From Streptomyces sp. CB01635 (GTDB taxonomy: Bacteria > Actinomycetota > Actinomycetes > Streptomycetales > Streptomycetaceae), in the NCBI RefSeq assembly GCF_002803065.1, contig NZ_NNBL01000003.1:267460-331459 (forward strand): a stretch of DNA of 64,000 bases, read 5' to 3'. Numbering within the stretch: the stretch's first letter is position 1; every line of letters starts with the position of its first letter. The translations under genes and the position numbers were made by a program. The notes beneath the pieces were generated by a model. The model worked only from the letters and a program-made list of their open reading frames with translations, did not search any database and had not been told where the DNA came from. This document shows, in pieces, positions 34,273 through 43,332 of this stretch.

Positions 34273-35607
34273 ATGACCCATTCACTTCCTGAAAACGCGA
34301 CGGCGACCGCTGTCGTCGGCGCCGACACCGAGGCCGCCGCACCCGTGCCTCCCCGGCGCCTCGCACGGCTCTACGTCACGCTGCCCGCCGCCAACATCGC
34401 GCTCTACCTGCTGTGGCTCGGCGTGGGCAGCTTCCTGTTGCCCATCCAGGTCGCCCAGATCACCGGCACGAACGACACATCCGCGCTGTCCACGGCCAGC
34501 ACGACGGGGGCCGTCCTCGCGACGATCGGCAACCCGGTGTTCGGGCAACTGTCCGATCGCACGCGGTCCCGGTTCGGCCGCCGGGCGCCGTGGATCCTTC
34601 TGTGCGCGCTGCTCGGCGCACTGGCCCTGGTCGCCCAGGCGCACGCGACGAGCATCGCGACGCTCGGTCTGAGCTGGGGCGTCGTGCAGTTCATCATGAA
34701 CGGCTACCAGGCCGCCCTCACCGCCGCGATGCCCGATCGGGTCCCGGTCGCCCGGTACGGAACCTTTTCCGCGCTGGTCGGTCTGGGCGTGCCCCTCGGC
34801 ACGATCGCCGCCGCACTGATCATCGGCGGGGTGCCCGGTACGAAGTTCGGCCTGGACGGTGTCATCGGCGGATTCGGCGGCCGGTTCGCCGGTGAGAACG
34901 GCTACTACCTGATAGCCGGCGTCATCGTCGTCGCGGCGCTCGTGTTCGTCGTCCTGTCCCCGGACCGCGACGCCCGTGACCTGCCGCGCGAGCCGTTCTC
35001 ACTCAGGGAGTTCCTCGGCGGCTTCTGGGTCAGCCCCCGCCGGCACCCGGACTTCGGCTGGGCCTTCGTCTCCCGGCTCGGGGTCATGCTGGGCTATTTC
35101 ATCGTCCTCACCTACAACCTGTACCTGCTCGCCGACTACATCAAGGTCCCGCCCCAGGATCTGCTGCCGACCGTCGGCTTCCTGATGGTCGTCAACGCGC
35201 TGTGCACGGTCGCCGCCACCGTCCTCCTCGGACCCCTCGCCGACAAGGTCGGCAGGGTGAAGCCGTTCGTGTTCGCCTCCGGCATCGTCGCGGCGCTGGC
35301 CCTGTCGCTTCCGATGCTGTGGCCCACTCAGGGCGGCATGCTCACGTACAACATCGTCGGGGGCCTGGCGTTCGGCGCCTACATGGCCGTCGACATGGCG
35401 CTGATCACCAAGGTCCTGCCGCGCGCGGCCGACGTGGGCAAGGACATGGGCGTCATCAACATCGCCAACGCCGGACCGCAGATTCTCGCGCCCACCCTCG
35501 CCGGCTGGATCGTCGCCGCCGGCGGCTACGAGGCCCTGTTCCCGGTCGCCGCGGCCGTCTCCCTCGTGGGCGCGCTGGGTGTACTCCGCGTCCGGGGCGT
35601 TCGCTGA
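34273..35607 (+). CDS. MFS sugar importer, GPH (glycoside-pentoside-hexuronide) type
   Basis: 444 residues with about 12 membrane helices after a 35-residue cytoplasmic start. GQLSDRTRSRFGRRAPWILL is the cytoplasmic loop typical of GPH symporters (D-R-T-R-x-R-x-G-R-R), and LADKVGR follows in the second half. ATG 34273 is preceded by AAGGGG. In the 255-bp gap to the LacI gene two CACGTG cores (34127-34132; ACACGTGT at 34191-34198) lie about 65 bp apart and may be regulator sites. It likely imports the disaccharide or glycoside split by the next enzyme. Confidence 0.85.
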   Translation: MTHSLPENATATAVVGADTEAAAPVPPRRLARLYVTLPAANIALYLLWLGVGSFLLPIQVAQITGTNDTSALSTASTTGAVLATIGNPVFGQLSDRTRSRFGRRAPWILLCALLGALALVAQAHATSIATLGLSWGVVQFIMNGYQAALTAAMPDRVPVARYGTFSALVGLGVPLGTIAAALIIGGVPGTKFGLDGVIGGFGGRFAGENGYYLIAGVIVVAALVFVVLSPDRDARDLPREPFSLREFLGGFWVSPRRHPDFGWAFVSRLGVMLGYFIVLTYNLYLLADYIKVPPQDLLPTVGFLMVVNALCTVAATVLLGPLADKVGRVKPFVFASGIVAALALSLPMLWPTQGGMLTYNIVGGLAFGAYMAVDMALITKVLPRAADVGKDMGVINIANAGPQILAPTLAGWIVAAGGYEALFPVAAAVSLVGALGVLRVRGVR

Positions 35608-35739
35608 GCCGTCCGGCCCGCCACGCCGTCCCTCCCGCGTCCGCGCGGTGACCACCGTCCTCGCGGCGCCGGCCGTGACCCGATCCGCGCCGTGCGCCGA
35701 ACCACCCCGGATTCCGTCCCCTTCGCCCTGGAGACACCC

Positions 35740-37524
35740 ATGACCACCACCGCATCCGCGCCCCGTGACGACGGCCACCCCTACCAGGACCCGTCCCGCC
35801 CCGTCGACGAGCGCGTCGAGGATCTCCTGGCCCGCATGACTCTCGCGGAGAAGGCCGGACAGGTCTTCCACACCGTGCTCCCCCTCCATCCGGACGGACG
35901 CCCGGTCGAGGACGGCGACGAGGCGATGGTGCCCACAGACACCACCGGACTGATCCGGACACGTCTCATCAGCCACTTCAACGTCCTGGGCGCCGCGGGC
36001 GCCCGGCAGATGGCCGAATGGCACAACGCCCTTCAGGAGATCGCCGCCGGCACCCGCCTCGGCATACCGGTCACTCTCTCCACCGACCCGCGGCACGCCT
36101 TCACCGACAACCCGGGTGCGTCCTTCACCGCAGGGCCGTTCTCCGCGTGGCCCGAGCCGCTGGGTCTGGCCGCGACCCGCGATCCCGAACTGGTGCACCA
36201 GTTCGCCGACACCGTCCGACGTGAGTACCTGGCCGTCGGCCTGCGCGTGGCTCTCCACCCGCAGATCGACCTGGCCACCGAGCCGCGCTGGTCCCGCCAG
36301 ACAGGCACCTTCGGCTCGGACGCCGCCCTGACCGCCGAGCTGGTGCAGGCGTATGTCCACGGGCTGCAGGGGGAGGAGCTGGGCGGCCACTCCGTCAGCG
36401 CCATGGTCAAGCACTTCCCGGGCGGCGGCCCCCAGAAGGACGGTGAGGACCCGCACTTCGCGCACGGCAAGGAGCAGGTCTATCCCGGCGGAATGCGGGA
36501 CCACCACCTCCTGCCCTTCCGCGCCGCCATCGCCGCGGGGTGCGCGCAGATCATGCCGTACTACGGCCAGCCGATCGGCACGGACTGGGAAGAGGTGGGA
36601 TTCGGCTTCAACCGCGGTGTCGTCACCGGGCTGTTGCGCGAGCAGCTGGGCTTCACCGGCATCGTGTGCACCGACTGGGGGCTGCTCACCGACGCCCCGA
36701 TCCTCGGCGAACTGCACCAGGCGCGCGCCTGGGGAGTGGAACACCTCGGTGTCGCCGAGCGGGCGGCGAAGGCCCTCGACGCCGGAGCCGACCAGTTCGG
36801 CGGTGAAGCCTGCCCGGAGGTGATCGTGGAACTGGTCCGCTCGGGCCGCGTCCCGGAGTCCCGTATAGACGCCTCGGTGCGACGCCTGCTGCGCGACAAG
36901 TTCCGTCTGGGACTGTTCGACAGCCCCTTCGTCGATCCCGGGACGGCCGAGGAAACAGTCGGCAACAGTGAGTTCCGCGCGGCCGGCGCGGCCGCGCAGC
37001 GCCGCTCCCTGACCGTACTGACCAACCACGAGCGGACACTCCCGGTCACCGGGACCCGGCCGAAGCTGTACGTCCGAGGAGTCTCGTCGGACGCGGCGGC
37101 CGCCTACGGAGAGGTGGTCGCCGACCCTGCCGCCGCCGAACTGGCCATCCTGCGGCTACGCACGCCGTACGAGCCGCGAGAGGGCAGGTTCGAAGCCTTC
37201 TTCCACTCCGGGCGACTCGACTTCCCCGAGGACGAACTGAGCGACATCGTGGGCCTCTTGGAATCCGTGCCGACTCTCGTCTGCATCAACTTGGAGCGGC
37301 CGGCCGTCATCCCGGAGATCGCCGAGAAGGCGTCCGCGCTGATCGCCGACTACGGCGCGAGTGACACCGCCCTGCTGGACGTCGCCTTCGGCCGGGCCGC
37401 CGGAGAGGGGCGCCTGCCGTTCGAGCTGCCCCGCTCCATGGCGGCCGTCGCGGCCTCGCGTCCGGACGTACCCAACGACACCCCCGACCCCGTCTTCCCG
37501 CACGGACACGGACTGCCCCTCTGA
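35740..37524 (+). CDS. Cytoplasmic GH3-family glycosidase
   Basis: 594 residues, no signal peptide. The (beta/alpha)8 domain has KHFPGGG (Lys-His of the substrate site) and GIVCTDWG with nucleophile Asp312. An alpha/beta sandwich domain follows (about 420-590). Family GH3 covers beta-glucosidase, beta-xylosidase and N-acetylglucosaminidase; the K-H-F-P-G-G-G form is the common glucosidase/xylosidase type. ATG 35740 has a GGAG upstream, 133 bp after the MFS gene. An intracellular enzyme next to an importer fits uptake of intact glycoside followed by hydrolysis. Confidence 0.85.
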   Translation: MTTTASAPRDDGHPYQDPSRPVDERVEDLLARMTLAEKAGQVFHTVLPLHPDGRPVEDGDEAMVPTDTTGLIRTRLISHFNVLGAAGARQMAEWHNALQEIAAGTRLGIPVTLSTDPRHAFTDNPGASFTAGPFSAWPEPLGLAATRDPELVHQFADTVRREYLAVGLRVALHPQIDLATEPRWSRQTGTFGSDAALTAELVQAYVHGLQGEELGGHSVSAMVKHFPGGGPQKDGEDPHFAHGKEQVYPGGMRDHHLLPFRAAIAAGCAQIMPYYGQPIGTDWEEVGFGFNRGVVTGLLREQLGFTGIVCTDWGLLTDAPILGELHQARAWGVEHLGVAERAAKALDAGADQFGGEACPEVIVELVRSGRVPESRIDASVRRLLRDKFRLGLFDSPFVDPGTAEETVGNSEFRAAGAAAQRRSLTVLTNHERTLPVTGTRPKLYVRGVSSDAAAAYGEVVADPAAAELAILRLRTPYEPREGRFEAFFHSGRLDFPEDELSDIVGLLESVPTLVCINLERPAVIPEIAEKASALIADYGASDTALLDVAFGRAAGEGRLPFELPRSMAAVAASRPDVPNDTPDPVFPHGHGLPL

Positions 37525-37614
37525 CTCCCGGAATTGTTCGGGACTCGCAGACACCGGGTGGCAGGCAACCGCGCCCGCCACCGCCTCCGACGTGAACAAA
37601 GGGACACGCCCGCC

Positions 37615-38730
37615 ATGCCCACCACCTCCCGCTCCCGCATCATGCTCGCCACCGCCGCCACCGCCGCCACCGCCGCCACCGCCGCCGTACTCGCAAGTCT
37701 CACCGCGGTGGCCTACGCCCTGCCGCAGGCCACGGAGGCCGCCGCCCACGCAGAACCCTCGGCCGAACCGCTGGCCGGACTGCGCGTCCTGCTGTCCAAC
37801 GACGACTCCATGCAGGCCGCCAAGGCCTCCCACGCCGACGGGCTGGGCCTTTACGAGATGCGCAAGGCGCTGTGCGCCGCGGGCGCCGACGTCGTCGTCA
37901 TGGCGCCGTGGCAGGTGCAGTCCGGCAAGGGCACCGCCGTCACCAACGGCGGCGCGCTCACGCTGGCTCGGCGCACACGGCTGCCCGCCGGCTACGAGAA
38001 CGACTGCTCAGGCGTACCGTCCGGCTCGCCCGTCTACGGGGTGTGCCTGTCCGACGACGCCTGCGGCGCCGGCACACCGAGCGCGACACCGGCCGACACC
38101 GTCAAGTTCGCCCTCCGCTCGGGCCTCGCCGCCAAGGTCGGCTGGGCCGACGGCCCCGACGTGGTCGTGACCGGCATCAACTCCGGGCCGAACGTCAGCG
38201 CGCAGGTCAACGACTCCGGCACGGTCGGCGCCGCTGTCGCCGCCATCGACGACGGTGTTCCCGCGATCGCCTTCTCCTCCTCATCCGGCGACAGCACCAA
38301 CACCTACTTCCCGGTCGCCAACTACCGGGACAACGCCGAGTTCGGTGCCCGTCTTCTCGCCGGAATGCGCGAACGCTCCCTGTTCACCGGCAAGTTCGCC
38401 GTCAAGGTCGACTACCCCGACGTCAGCGGGGGACGGCGGGCCAAGCCGCCACTGTGGACCGGCATCGGCCACGGCAAGGTCGTCTGGCACGACTACGCGG
38501 CACGCCGAGGCAGCGGCGACACCTTCGACATCGTCCCCGGCGTCTGTGCGGACAGGCCCGGCGACTCCTGCACGGAAACCGTGCGGCGGGCCGACTCCAC
38601 CGCGCTGCTCAGCGGCCATGTCGCCGTCGCGCCCGTCACCGCGGACCGCACCTACGGCGCCATCGTTGACGGCGGGAAGAACCTGCGGAAGCTGAAGCAC
38701 TACGTCGAGCAGGACGCCCCGCGCCCGTAA
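37615..38730 (+). CDS. Secreted SurE-family phosphatase/5'-nucleotidase-like protein
   Basis: 371 residues. A signal peptide with an unusual (Ala-Thr-Ala)n run (1 to about 45) leads to a SurE fold: RVLLSNDDS with metal-binding Asp63-Asp64, VVVMAPWQVQSGKGTAV, and VVTGINSGPN with the conserved Asn. Classical SurE is about 250 residues and cytoplasmic; this one is exported, with an extra cysteine-bearing loop (ENDCSGV, VYGVCLSDDACG). AAGGGA precedes ATG 37615. The signal-peptide coding region contains four perfect 9-bp repeats. Confidence 0.85.
   Translation: MPTTSRSRIMLATAATAATAATAAVLASLTAVAYALPQATEAAAHAEPSAEPLAGLRVLLSNDDSMQAAKASHADGLGLYEMRKALCAAGADVVVMAPWQVQSGKGTAVTNGGALTLARRTRLPAGYENDCSGVPSGSPVYGVCLSDDACGAGTPSATPADTVKFALRSGLAAKVGWADGPDVVVTGINSGPNVSAQVNDSGTVGAAVAAIDDGVPAIAFSSSSGDSTNTYFPVANYRDNAEFGARLLAGMRERSLFTGKFAVKVDYPDVSGGRRAKPPLWTGIGHGKVVWHDYAARRGSGDTFDIVPGVCADRPGDSCTETVRRADSTALLSGHVAVAPVTADRTYGAIVDGGKNLRKLKHYVEQDAPRP
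37651..37686 (+). repeat. Four perfect copies of a 9-bp repeat in a signal-peptide region
   Basis: ACCGCCGCC is repeated four times without a change, coding for Thr-Ala-Ala in the hydrophobic core of the SurE signal peptide. Copy-number changes stay in frame. Confidence 0.9.
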
Positions 38731-38789
38731 GACCGGAGCAGATCCCGACTCCTCCACCTCGACGCCGTACAAGACACAAGGAGCAACCA

Positions 38790-40334
38790 GTGACCGACCA
38801 CGCCGCAGAGCCGCCCGTCGTCCGCACCGCCCACGGCCCTGTGCGCGGTGAGCGCCGCGACACCGGCGTCCGATTCCTCGGCATCCCGTACGCCCAACCC
38901 CCTGTCGGCGCACTCCGGTTCGCCGCGCCCGTCCCTCCCGAGCCGTGGTCCGATGTGCTGGACGCCACCGCCTACGGACCTACCGCGCAGCGTCGCCCCC
39001 TGGCAGAGGTCACCTTCATCCCCGAGCCGAGCATCCCGGGCGACGGGACGCTCAATCTCAACGTGTTCACCCCGGACCTCTCTCCGGATGCCGGCCTGCC
39101 GGTGATGGTGTGGATCCACGGAGGTGGCTTCCTCGCCGGATCCCAGGCGAGCCCTTGGTACGACGGCGCCGCCTTCAACCGCGACGGGGTGGTCGTCGTC
39201 TCGATCGGCTACCGGCTCGGCTTCGACGGCTTCGGATGGATCTCCGACGCACCGCACAACCGCACCGTCCGTGACTGGTTGCTGGCCCTTGAATGGGTGC
39301 GGGACAACATCCGGGGCTTCGGAGGGGACCCCGACCGGGTCACCATCGCGGGTCAGTCGGCGGGCGGTGCCGCCGTGCTGACCCTGCTGGGCATGCCCCG
39401 TGCGCAGCACCTGTTCCACCGCGTGCACTGTCTGTCCGGCCCGGTTTCGCAGGTGTCGACGACGGTGGCGGAACGTCTGGGCCGCAAGCTGGCCGAACTG
39501 GGCGGCGTGCCACCGACCCGAACAGGCTTGTCCCAGCTGAGCGAGGGGCAGATCCTTGATCTGCAGAAGCAGGTGTCCTCGCCGGCAGCGGACACCGATG
39601 CGGATGCGGATACGGGCGCGGGCACGGACCCGGACGATGCTCTGGCCGGGATCGCCGGCCTGATCGCCGAGAACCTGCCCTTTGCCCCCATGATCGACGG
39701 CGACTTGATCCCCGAGGCCACCCTGGACGCCCTCACCGCGGGCGTGGGAGCTGACAAGGAGCTCGTACTCGGTGCCACCGACCACGAGTTCACCATGGCG
39801 CTGCACCCCATGCGGGACCGACTTGCCACGGCGGCGCCGGCCCGGATCCTCACCGCGTGCGGTGTGGACGGGACCGTCGCCGCCGCGTACGTCGCAGATC
39901 ACCCCGGCCTTGACACGGCCGACCTCGTCGGCCAGTACGTCACGGACCGTCTCTTCCGCACAGCCGTGGCCCGGGTCGCCAGGGCCCGCGGTTCCGCCCC
40001 CACCTGGCTGTACCGCTTCGCCTGGCGCTCGCCCGTCCTCGGCCTGGCCACGCACTGCCTCGACGTGCCGTTCCACTTCGACTGCCTCGACGCCGAAGGG
40101 GTCACCGCGGTAGCCGGTGCCGAGCCGCCCAAGACCCTTGCCACGGATGTCCACGGCGCGGCGGTCGAGTTCATCCGCGACGGCAGGCCGGGATGGAAGC
40201 CCTGGATCTCCAGCGCCCCGACCACGCGGGTCTTCGACACCCGCTCCTCCGACACAGGCGACGGCTATGCCGACGTAAGTGCCCTGCTCCCCCCGCCCCA
40301 AAGTCCGACGACGCCCGGCGGAAGTAAGTGCTGA
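38790..40334 (+). CDS. Type-B carboxylesterase
   Basis: 514 residues, no signal peptide. It has FLGIPYAQPPVGALRF, GTLNLNVFTPD, WIHGGGF (oxyanion hole), GFGGDPDRVTIAGQSAGG with nucleophile Ser190, and a late His region CLDVPFHFDCLD, the usual carboxylesterase/para-nitrobenzyl esterase layout. A short Asp/Ala/Thr stretch (about 268-285) is a loop insertion. GTG 38790 has AAGGAG upstream. It ends the LacI-MFS-GH3-SurE group, perhaps removing acyl or aryl esters from an imported plant glycoside. Confidence 0.85.
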   Translation: MTDHAAEPPVVRTAHGPVRGERRDTGVRFLGIPYAQPPVGALRFAAPVPPEPWSDVLDATAYGPTAQRRPLAEVTFIPEPSIPGDGTLNLNVFTPDLSPDAGLPVMVWIHGGGFLAGSQASPWYDGAAFNRDGVVVVSIGYRLGFDGFGWISDAPHNRTVRDWLLALEWVRDNIRGFGGDPDRVTIAGQSAGGAAVLTLLGMPRAQHLFHRVHCLSGPVSQVSTTVAERLGRKLAELGGVPPTRTGLSQLSEGQILDLQKQVSSPAADTDADADTGAGTDPDDALAGIAGLIAENLPFAPMIDGDLIPEATLDALTAGVGADKELVLGATDHEFTMALHPMRDRLATAAPARILTACGVDGTVAAAYVADHPGLDTADLVGQYVTDRLFRTAVARVARARGSAPTWLYRFAWRSPVLGLATHCLDVPFHFDCLDAEGVTAVAGAEPPKTLATDVHGAAVEFIRDGRPGWKPWISSAPTTRVFDTRSSDTGDGYADVSALLPPPQSPTTPGGSKC

Positions 40335-40359
40335 GGTAAGTACTGAAGTAAGTGATCGA
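40324..40359. repeat. Three imperfect 12-bp tandem repeats across a stop codon
   Basis: GTAAGTGCTGAG, GTAAGTACTGAA and GTAAGTGATCGA follow one another at 40324, 40336 and 40348. The carboxylesterase stop lies in the first copy. It fills the short gap to the convergent FAD-enzyme gene. Confidence 0.7.
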
Positions 40360-40390
40360 AGGGTGCGTGCGGTGACCGGCCGATGCCCTG

Positions 40391-41698
40391 TCAGGCCCGC
40401 TGCGTCGCCGGGCGCTTCGTACGGGGCCGCCGGGCCAGCCGCTCCAAGGTGAACGGACGGGTTGCCTCGGCCGCCGCGCGGTCACCGGTCACCAGGCCGG
40501 CGACCGCGCGCCCGGTGACGGGGGCGAGCATCAGGCCGAGCATGTTGTGACCGCCGGCCGCGACGATCCGCGAGGTGCCGGGGACCGCACCGATCAGGGG
40601 CAGTCCGTCACGCGTCAGCGGCCGGGCGCCCACCCACTCCTCCTCGCGGTCCGCCCAGTCGGCGCCCTCGAGGTAGGGGCGGGCGGCCGCGACGACGGCC
40701 CGGACCCGGGCCTCGCGGTAGCGGTCGGCGTCGGCCTCGAACTCCATCGTGCCGGCGACCCGGATCCGTTCGCCGGTCTCGTCCAGCGGGGTGAGCACCA
40801 CATGTGCCGTTCCCAGATGTACGAGCCGGCGCAGCGGCTGCCTGGAGCGCACCGAGAAGCTGTAGCCCTTGCCGGGGAACAGGCCGGGGTCGACACCGAG
40901 GCCCCGCAGCAGAGTCTGCGACCACACGCCGGCGGCCACCACGGCACGGTCCGCGCCGTACGTGCCGGCCGAGGACCGCACCTGCACCCCGCCCCGTACC
41001 TCGTCGACCGAGGTGACCCGGGCGCCCTCCACGATGTGTACGCCGTTGTCCCGGAGCCGGGCGGCCAGGCCGTCGACGAACCTGGACGGGTCGACCGACC
41101 ACTGATCCTCGACGACGAATCCCGCCTGGGCGGTGTCCGAGAGCGCCGGCTCCGTCGTGGCCATATCGGCACGGTCCAGCACCCCGTCCGCCGACAGCGG
41201 CGCACCCAGCGCGGCGAACGAGGCGTGTGCACGGCCCGCGTCCTCGTGCGACGGGAACGCGAACAGATAGCCGTCCTTGCGCGCCGCCCCGTCCGCACCG
41301 AGCTGCTCAAGCTCCTCGAACAGCGCGAAGGTGTCCTTGGCGAACCCGGCGAGAGCCTGCGCACCGTGCTGGTGGTCGCGGCGGTTCGCCCGCCGGGCGA
41401 AGCCGGTGAGGAAGCGGACCAGTTCGGCGTTGGGGCGGGGGTGGACGTGCAGGGCGCTGTCGGGGCGGTGGATGCCGCGCAGGGCCTTCGTGATCACGCC
41501 GGGCGCGGGCAGCGGCTCCACGAGGTCGGGGCAGATCTCGCCGGCGTTGCCGCGTGAGGAGCCGCTGCCCACCCGGTCGCGCTCAAGGACCGTGACATCC
41601 AGGCCGGCCGCTCGCAGGTAGTGGGCGCAGGCGAGTCCGATGACGCCCGCACCTATGACGATCACGGACTTCGGGGCGGGGGAGGGGAGGGTGTTCAT
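40391..41698 (-). CDS. FAD-dependent D-amino-acid dehydrogenase-like (DadA) oxidoreductase
   Basis: 435 residues. SVIVIGAGVIGLACAHYLRA (about 11-30) is the FAD-binding Rossmann motif and VTVLERD the following strand end. SRGNAGEICPDLVEPLPAPG is the DadA-type region, and GARPLTRDGLPLIGAVPG plus AAGGHNMLGLMLAPVTGR close the DAO fold. DadA-type enzymes oxidise D-amino acids to 2-oxoacids with electrons to the respiratory chain. ATG 41698 overlaps the upstream MFS stop (ATGA), so uptake and oxidation are coupled. The real substrate may differ from D-alanine. Confidence 0.85.
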   Translation of the reverse strand: MNTLPSPAPKSVIVIGAGVIGLACAHYLRAAGLDVTVLERDRVGSGSSRGNAGEICPDLVEPLPAPGVITKALRGIHRPDSALHVHPRPNAELVRFLTGFARRANRRDHQHGAQALAGFAKDTFALFEELEQLGADGAARKDGYLFAFPSHEDAGRAHASFAALGAPLSADGVLDRADMATTEPALSDTAQAGFVVEDQWSVDPSRFVDGLAARLRDNGVHIVEGARVTSVDEVRGGVQVRSSAGTYGADRAVVAAGVWSQTLLRGLGVDPGLFPGKGYSFSVRSRQPLRRLVHLGTAHVVLTPLDETGERIRVAGTMEFEADADRYREARVRAVVAAARPYLEGADWADREEEWVGARPLTRDGLPLIGAVPGTSRIVAAGGHNMLGLMLAPVTGRAVAGLVTGDRAAAEATRPFTLERLARRPRTKRPATQRA

Positions 41699-43155
41699 AT
41701 GAGGTCCGTGACTTCGGTGGAGGGAGTGGATGAGATGGAGGCGACGGTTGGCGTGGGGGCCGAGAGGGAGAGAGCCGGGCCGAGCGACGAGGTGGGCTCG
41801 CCCGAGGTGGCCGCTTCGTCCAGCGACAGGCCGCGCGTCTCCGGAGCGAGCAGCAGCGTGGCGAGCCAGCCGGCCAGCGCGATACCCGCGCCGACGAGCA
41901 TGGCAAGGTGCGTGCTGTGGCCGAGGAGCACCGGTGCGCCGAAGGTCCCGATCGCCGCGCCGACCCGGCTGACACCGGCAGCGAAACCGTTGGCGGTGGC
42001 CCGCACCTCGGTGGGGAACAGCTCGGAGGGGTACAGCGCCTGAAGACACTGGCTCGCGAAGGCCGTCACGCCGAATACGGCGAACAGGAGCACCACCAGC
42101 CAGACAGGCGGGTCGGCCACCGCGGCGAGGCCGGTCAGCGGCAGCACGGAGGCTCCGAAGCTCCAGAGCAGCAGGGCGCGCCGGCCCCGGTTGACCATCA
42201 GCATGCCGGAGAGCGAGCCCAGCACGAAGAACAGCTGCACGGCAACAGCTCCGAGATAGGAGTCCGTACCCTCGCCGAGCCCGAAGGACGCCAGGATGGT
42301 CGGCTCGTACGTCGTGATCGCGTAGATCGGCAGCAGCTGGCAGCACCAGAACAGGCAGACGAACAGCGTGCGCCGGCCATAGCCGTTGCGGAAGATGTCG
42401 CTGTAGCGCGGCGTGACGGCCGGCCGGACCGGCGCCACCGCGGCGCCGACGTCGCCGCCCATCCTGCGCAGCACTGCCCGCGCCTCCTCGATGCGTCCCC
42501 GGCTCAACAGCCACTGGGGCGACTCCGGCGTGCGCAGCCTGAACAGGAGAACCACCGTCGCCGGCACGGCGCTGCTCGCGAGCAGCAGACGCCAGTCGTC
42601 GAGACCGCTGCGCAGCATCAGCCAGCCGACGGCGTAGGCCACCGCGGCGCCCGCCGACCACATCGTGACGAGGACGACCATCAACGGTCCGCGGGAACGT
42701 TCCGGAGCGAACTCCGCGGCGATCGTGCCCGCGATCGCGAAGTCCGCGCCGATCGCCACGCCCATCAGGAACCGCAGCACCACCAGCTGCCAGGCCGCGT
42801 CCGCGCCGTACTGCAGGGCCGACAGCACGATGAACGCGGCCATCGCGGCCAGATAGACCTTGCGCCGGCCGATCCGGTCGGTGACATACCCGAAGGCAAG
42901 GCCGCCGGCGAACATGCCGACCAAAGAGGCGGATCCGATCAAGCCCGCGCCGCCGGGGCCCAGTTGGAAGGCCGAGGTCACCAGGGGGAGCGCGACACCG
43001 ATGATGCTGAGGATGTAGCCGTCGCAGAACTCACCGCCACCGGCGTACAACGTGATGAGCCAGCCGGCACGCGAGCTCGTGCGGGAACTGTTCGGGGAGG
43101 CGCCGGCCGGGGACGGTGCGGCGACGGCGTCCGGGGAACCGGGTGAGGCGGCCAT
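41695..43155 (-). CDS. MFS transporter, sugar-porter (SP) type
   Basis: 486 residues with 12 membrane helices. It has the SP family signatures DRIGRRKVYL, PESPQWLLSRGR between helices 6 and 7, and PETRGLSLDE after helix 12. The N-terminus is a Pro/Ser/Ala-rich 25-residue stretch. It probably imports the substrate of the coupled FAD enzyme. Divergent from the CdaR-type regulator gene over 177 bp, where I find no clear palindrome. Confidence 0.85.
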   Translation of the reverse strand: MAASPGSPDAVAAPSPAGASPNSSRTSSRAGWLITLYAGGGEFCDGYILSIIGVALPLVTSAFQLGPGGAGLIGSASLVGMFAGGLAFGYVTDRIGRRKVYLAAMAAFIVLSALQYGADAAWQLVVLRFLMGVAIGADFAIAGTIAAEFAPERSRGPLMVVLVTMWSAGAAVAYAVGWLMLRSGLDDWRLLLASSAVPATVVLLFRLRTPESPQWLLSRGRIEEARAVLRRMGGDVGAAVAPVRPAVTPRYSDIFRNGYGRRTLFVCLFWCCQLLPIYAITTYEPTILASFGLGEGTDSYLGAVAVQLFFVLGSLSGMLMVNRGRRALLLWSFGASVLPLTGLAAVADPPVWLVVLLFAVFGVTAFASQCLQALYPSELFPTEVRATANGFAAGVSRVGAAIGTFGAPVLLGHSTHLAMLVGAGIALAGWLATLLLAPETRGLSLDEAATSGEPTSSLGPALSLSAPTPTVASISSTPSTEVTDLI

Positions 43156-43332
43156 GGGCAGCTCCTGGCAGACAGAGGGTGACGAGGGGAAGAACAGCGG
43201 TGAAGGAGATCAGGGACGGACGGCGGCGCCGAACGCTGGAGACGAAGGTAGTCACGGCCCTCCCGCTGGTCATCGTGCAGATCGACCAGGACCAGCAGAC
43301 CTTTGCCGGACAGCCCTTGTACGATCCGCACG

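Noticed and set aside
37643..37690. Polyglycine-type protein on the minus strand of the SurE signal region
   Set aside because: It is the reverse reading of the ACCGCCGCC repeats, with no independent gene evidence.
41908..43146. 412-residue plus-strand frame antisense to the SP-type MFS gene
   Set aside because: Rich in Gln, Arg, His, Glu and Asp repeats typical of a shadow of membrane-protein codons; no start signal.
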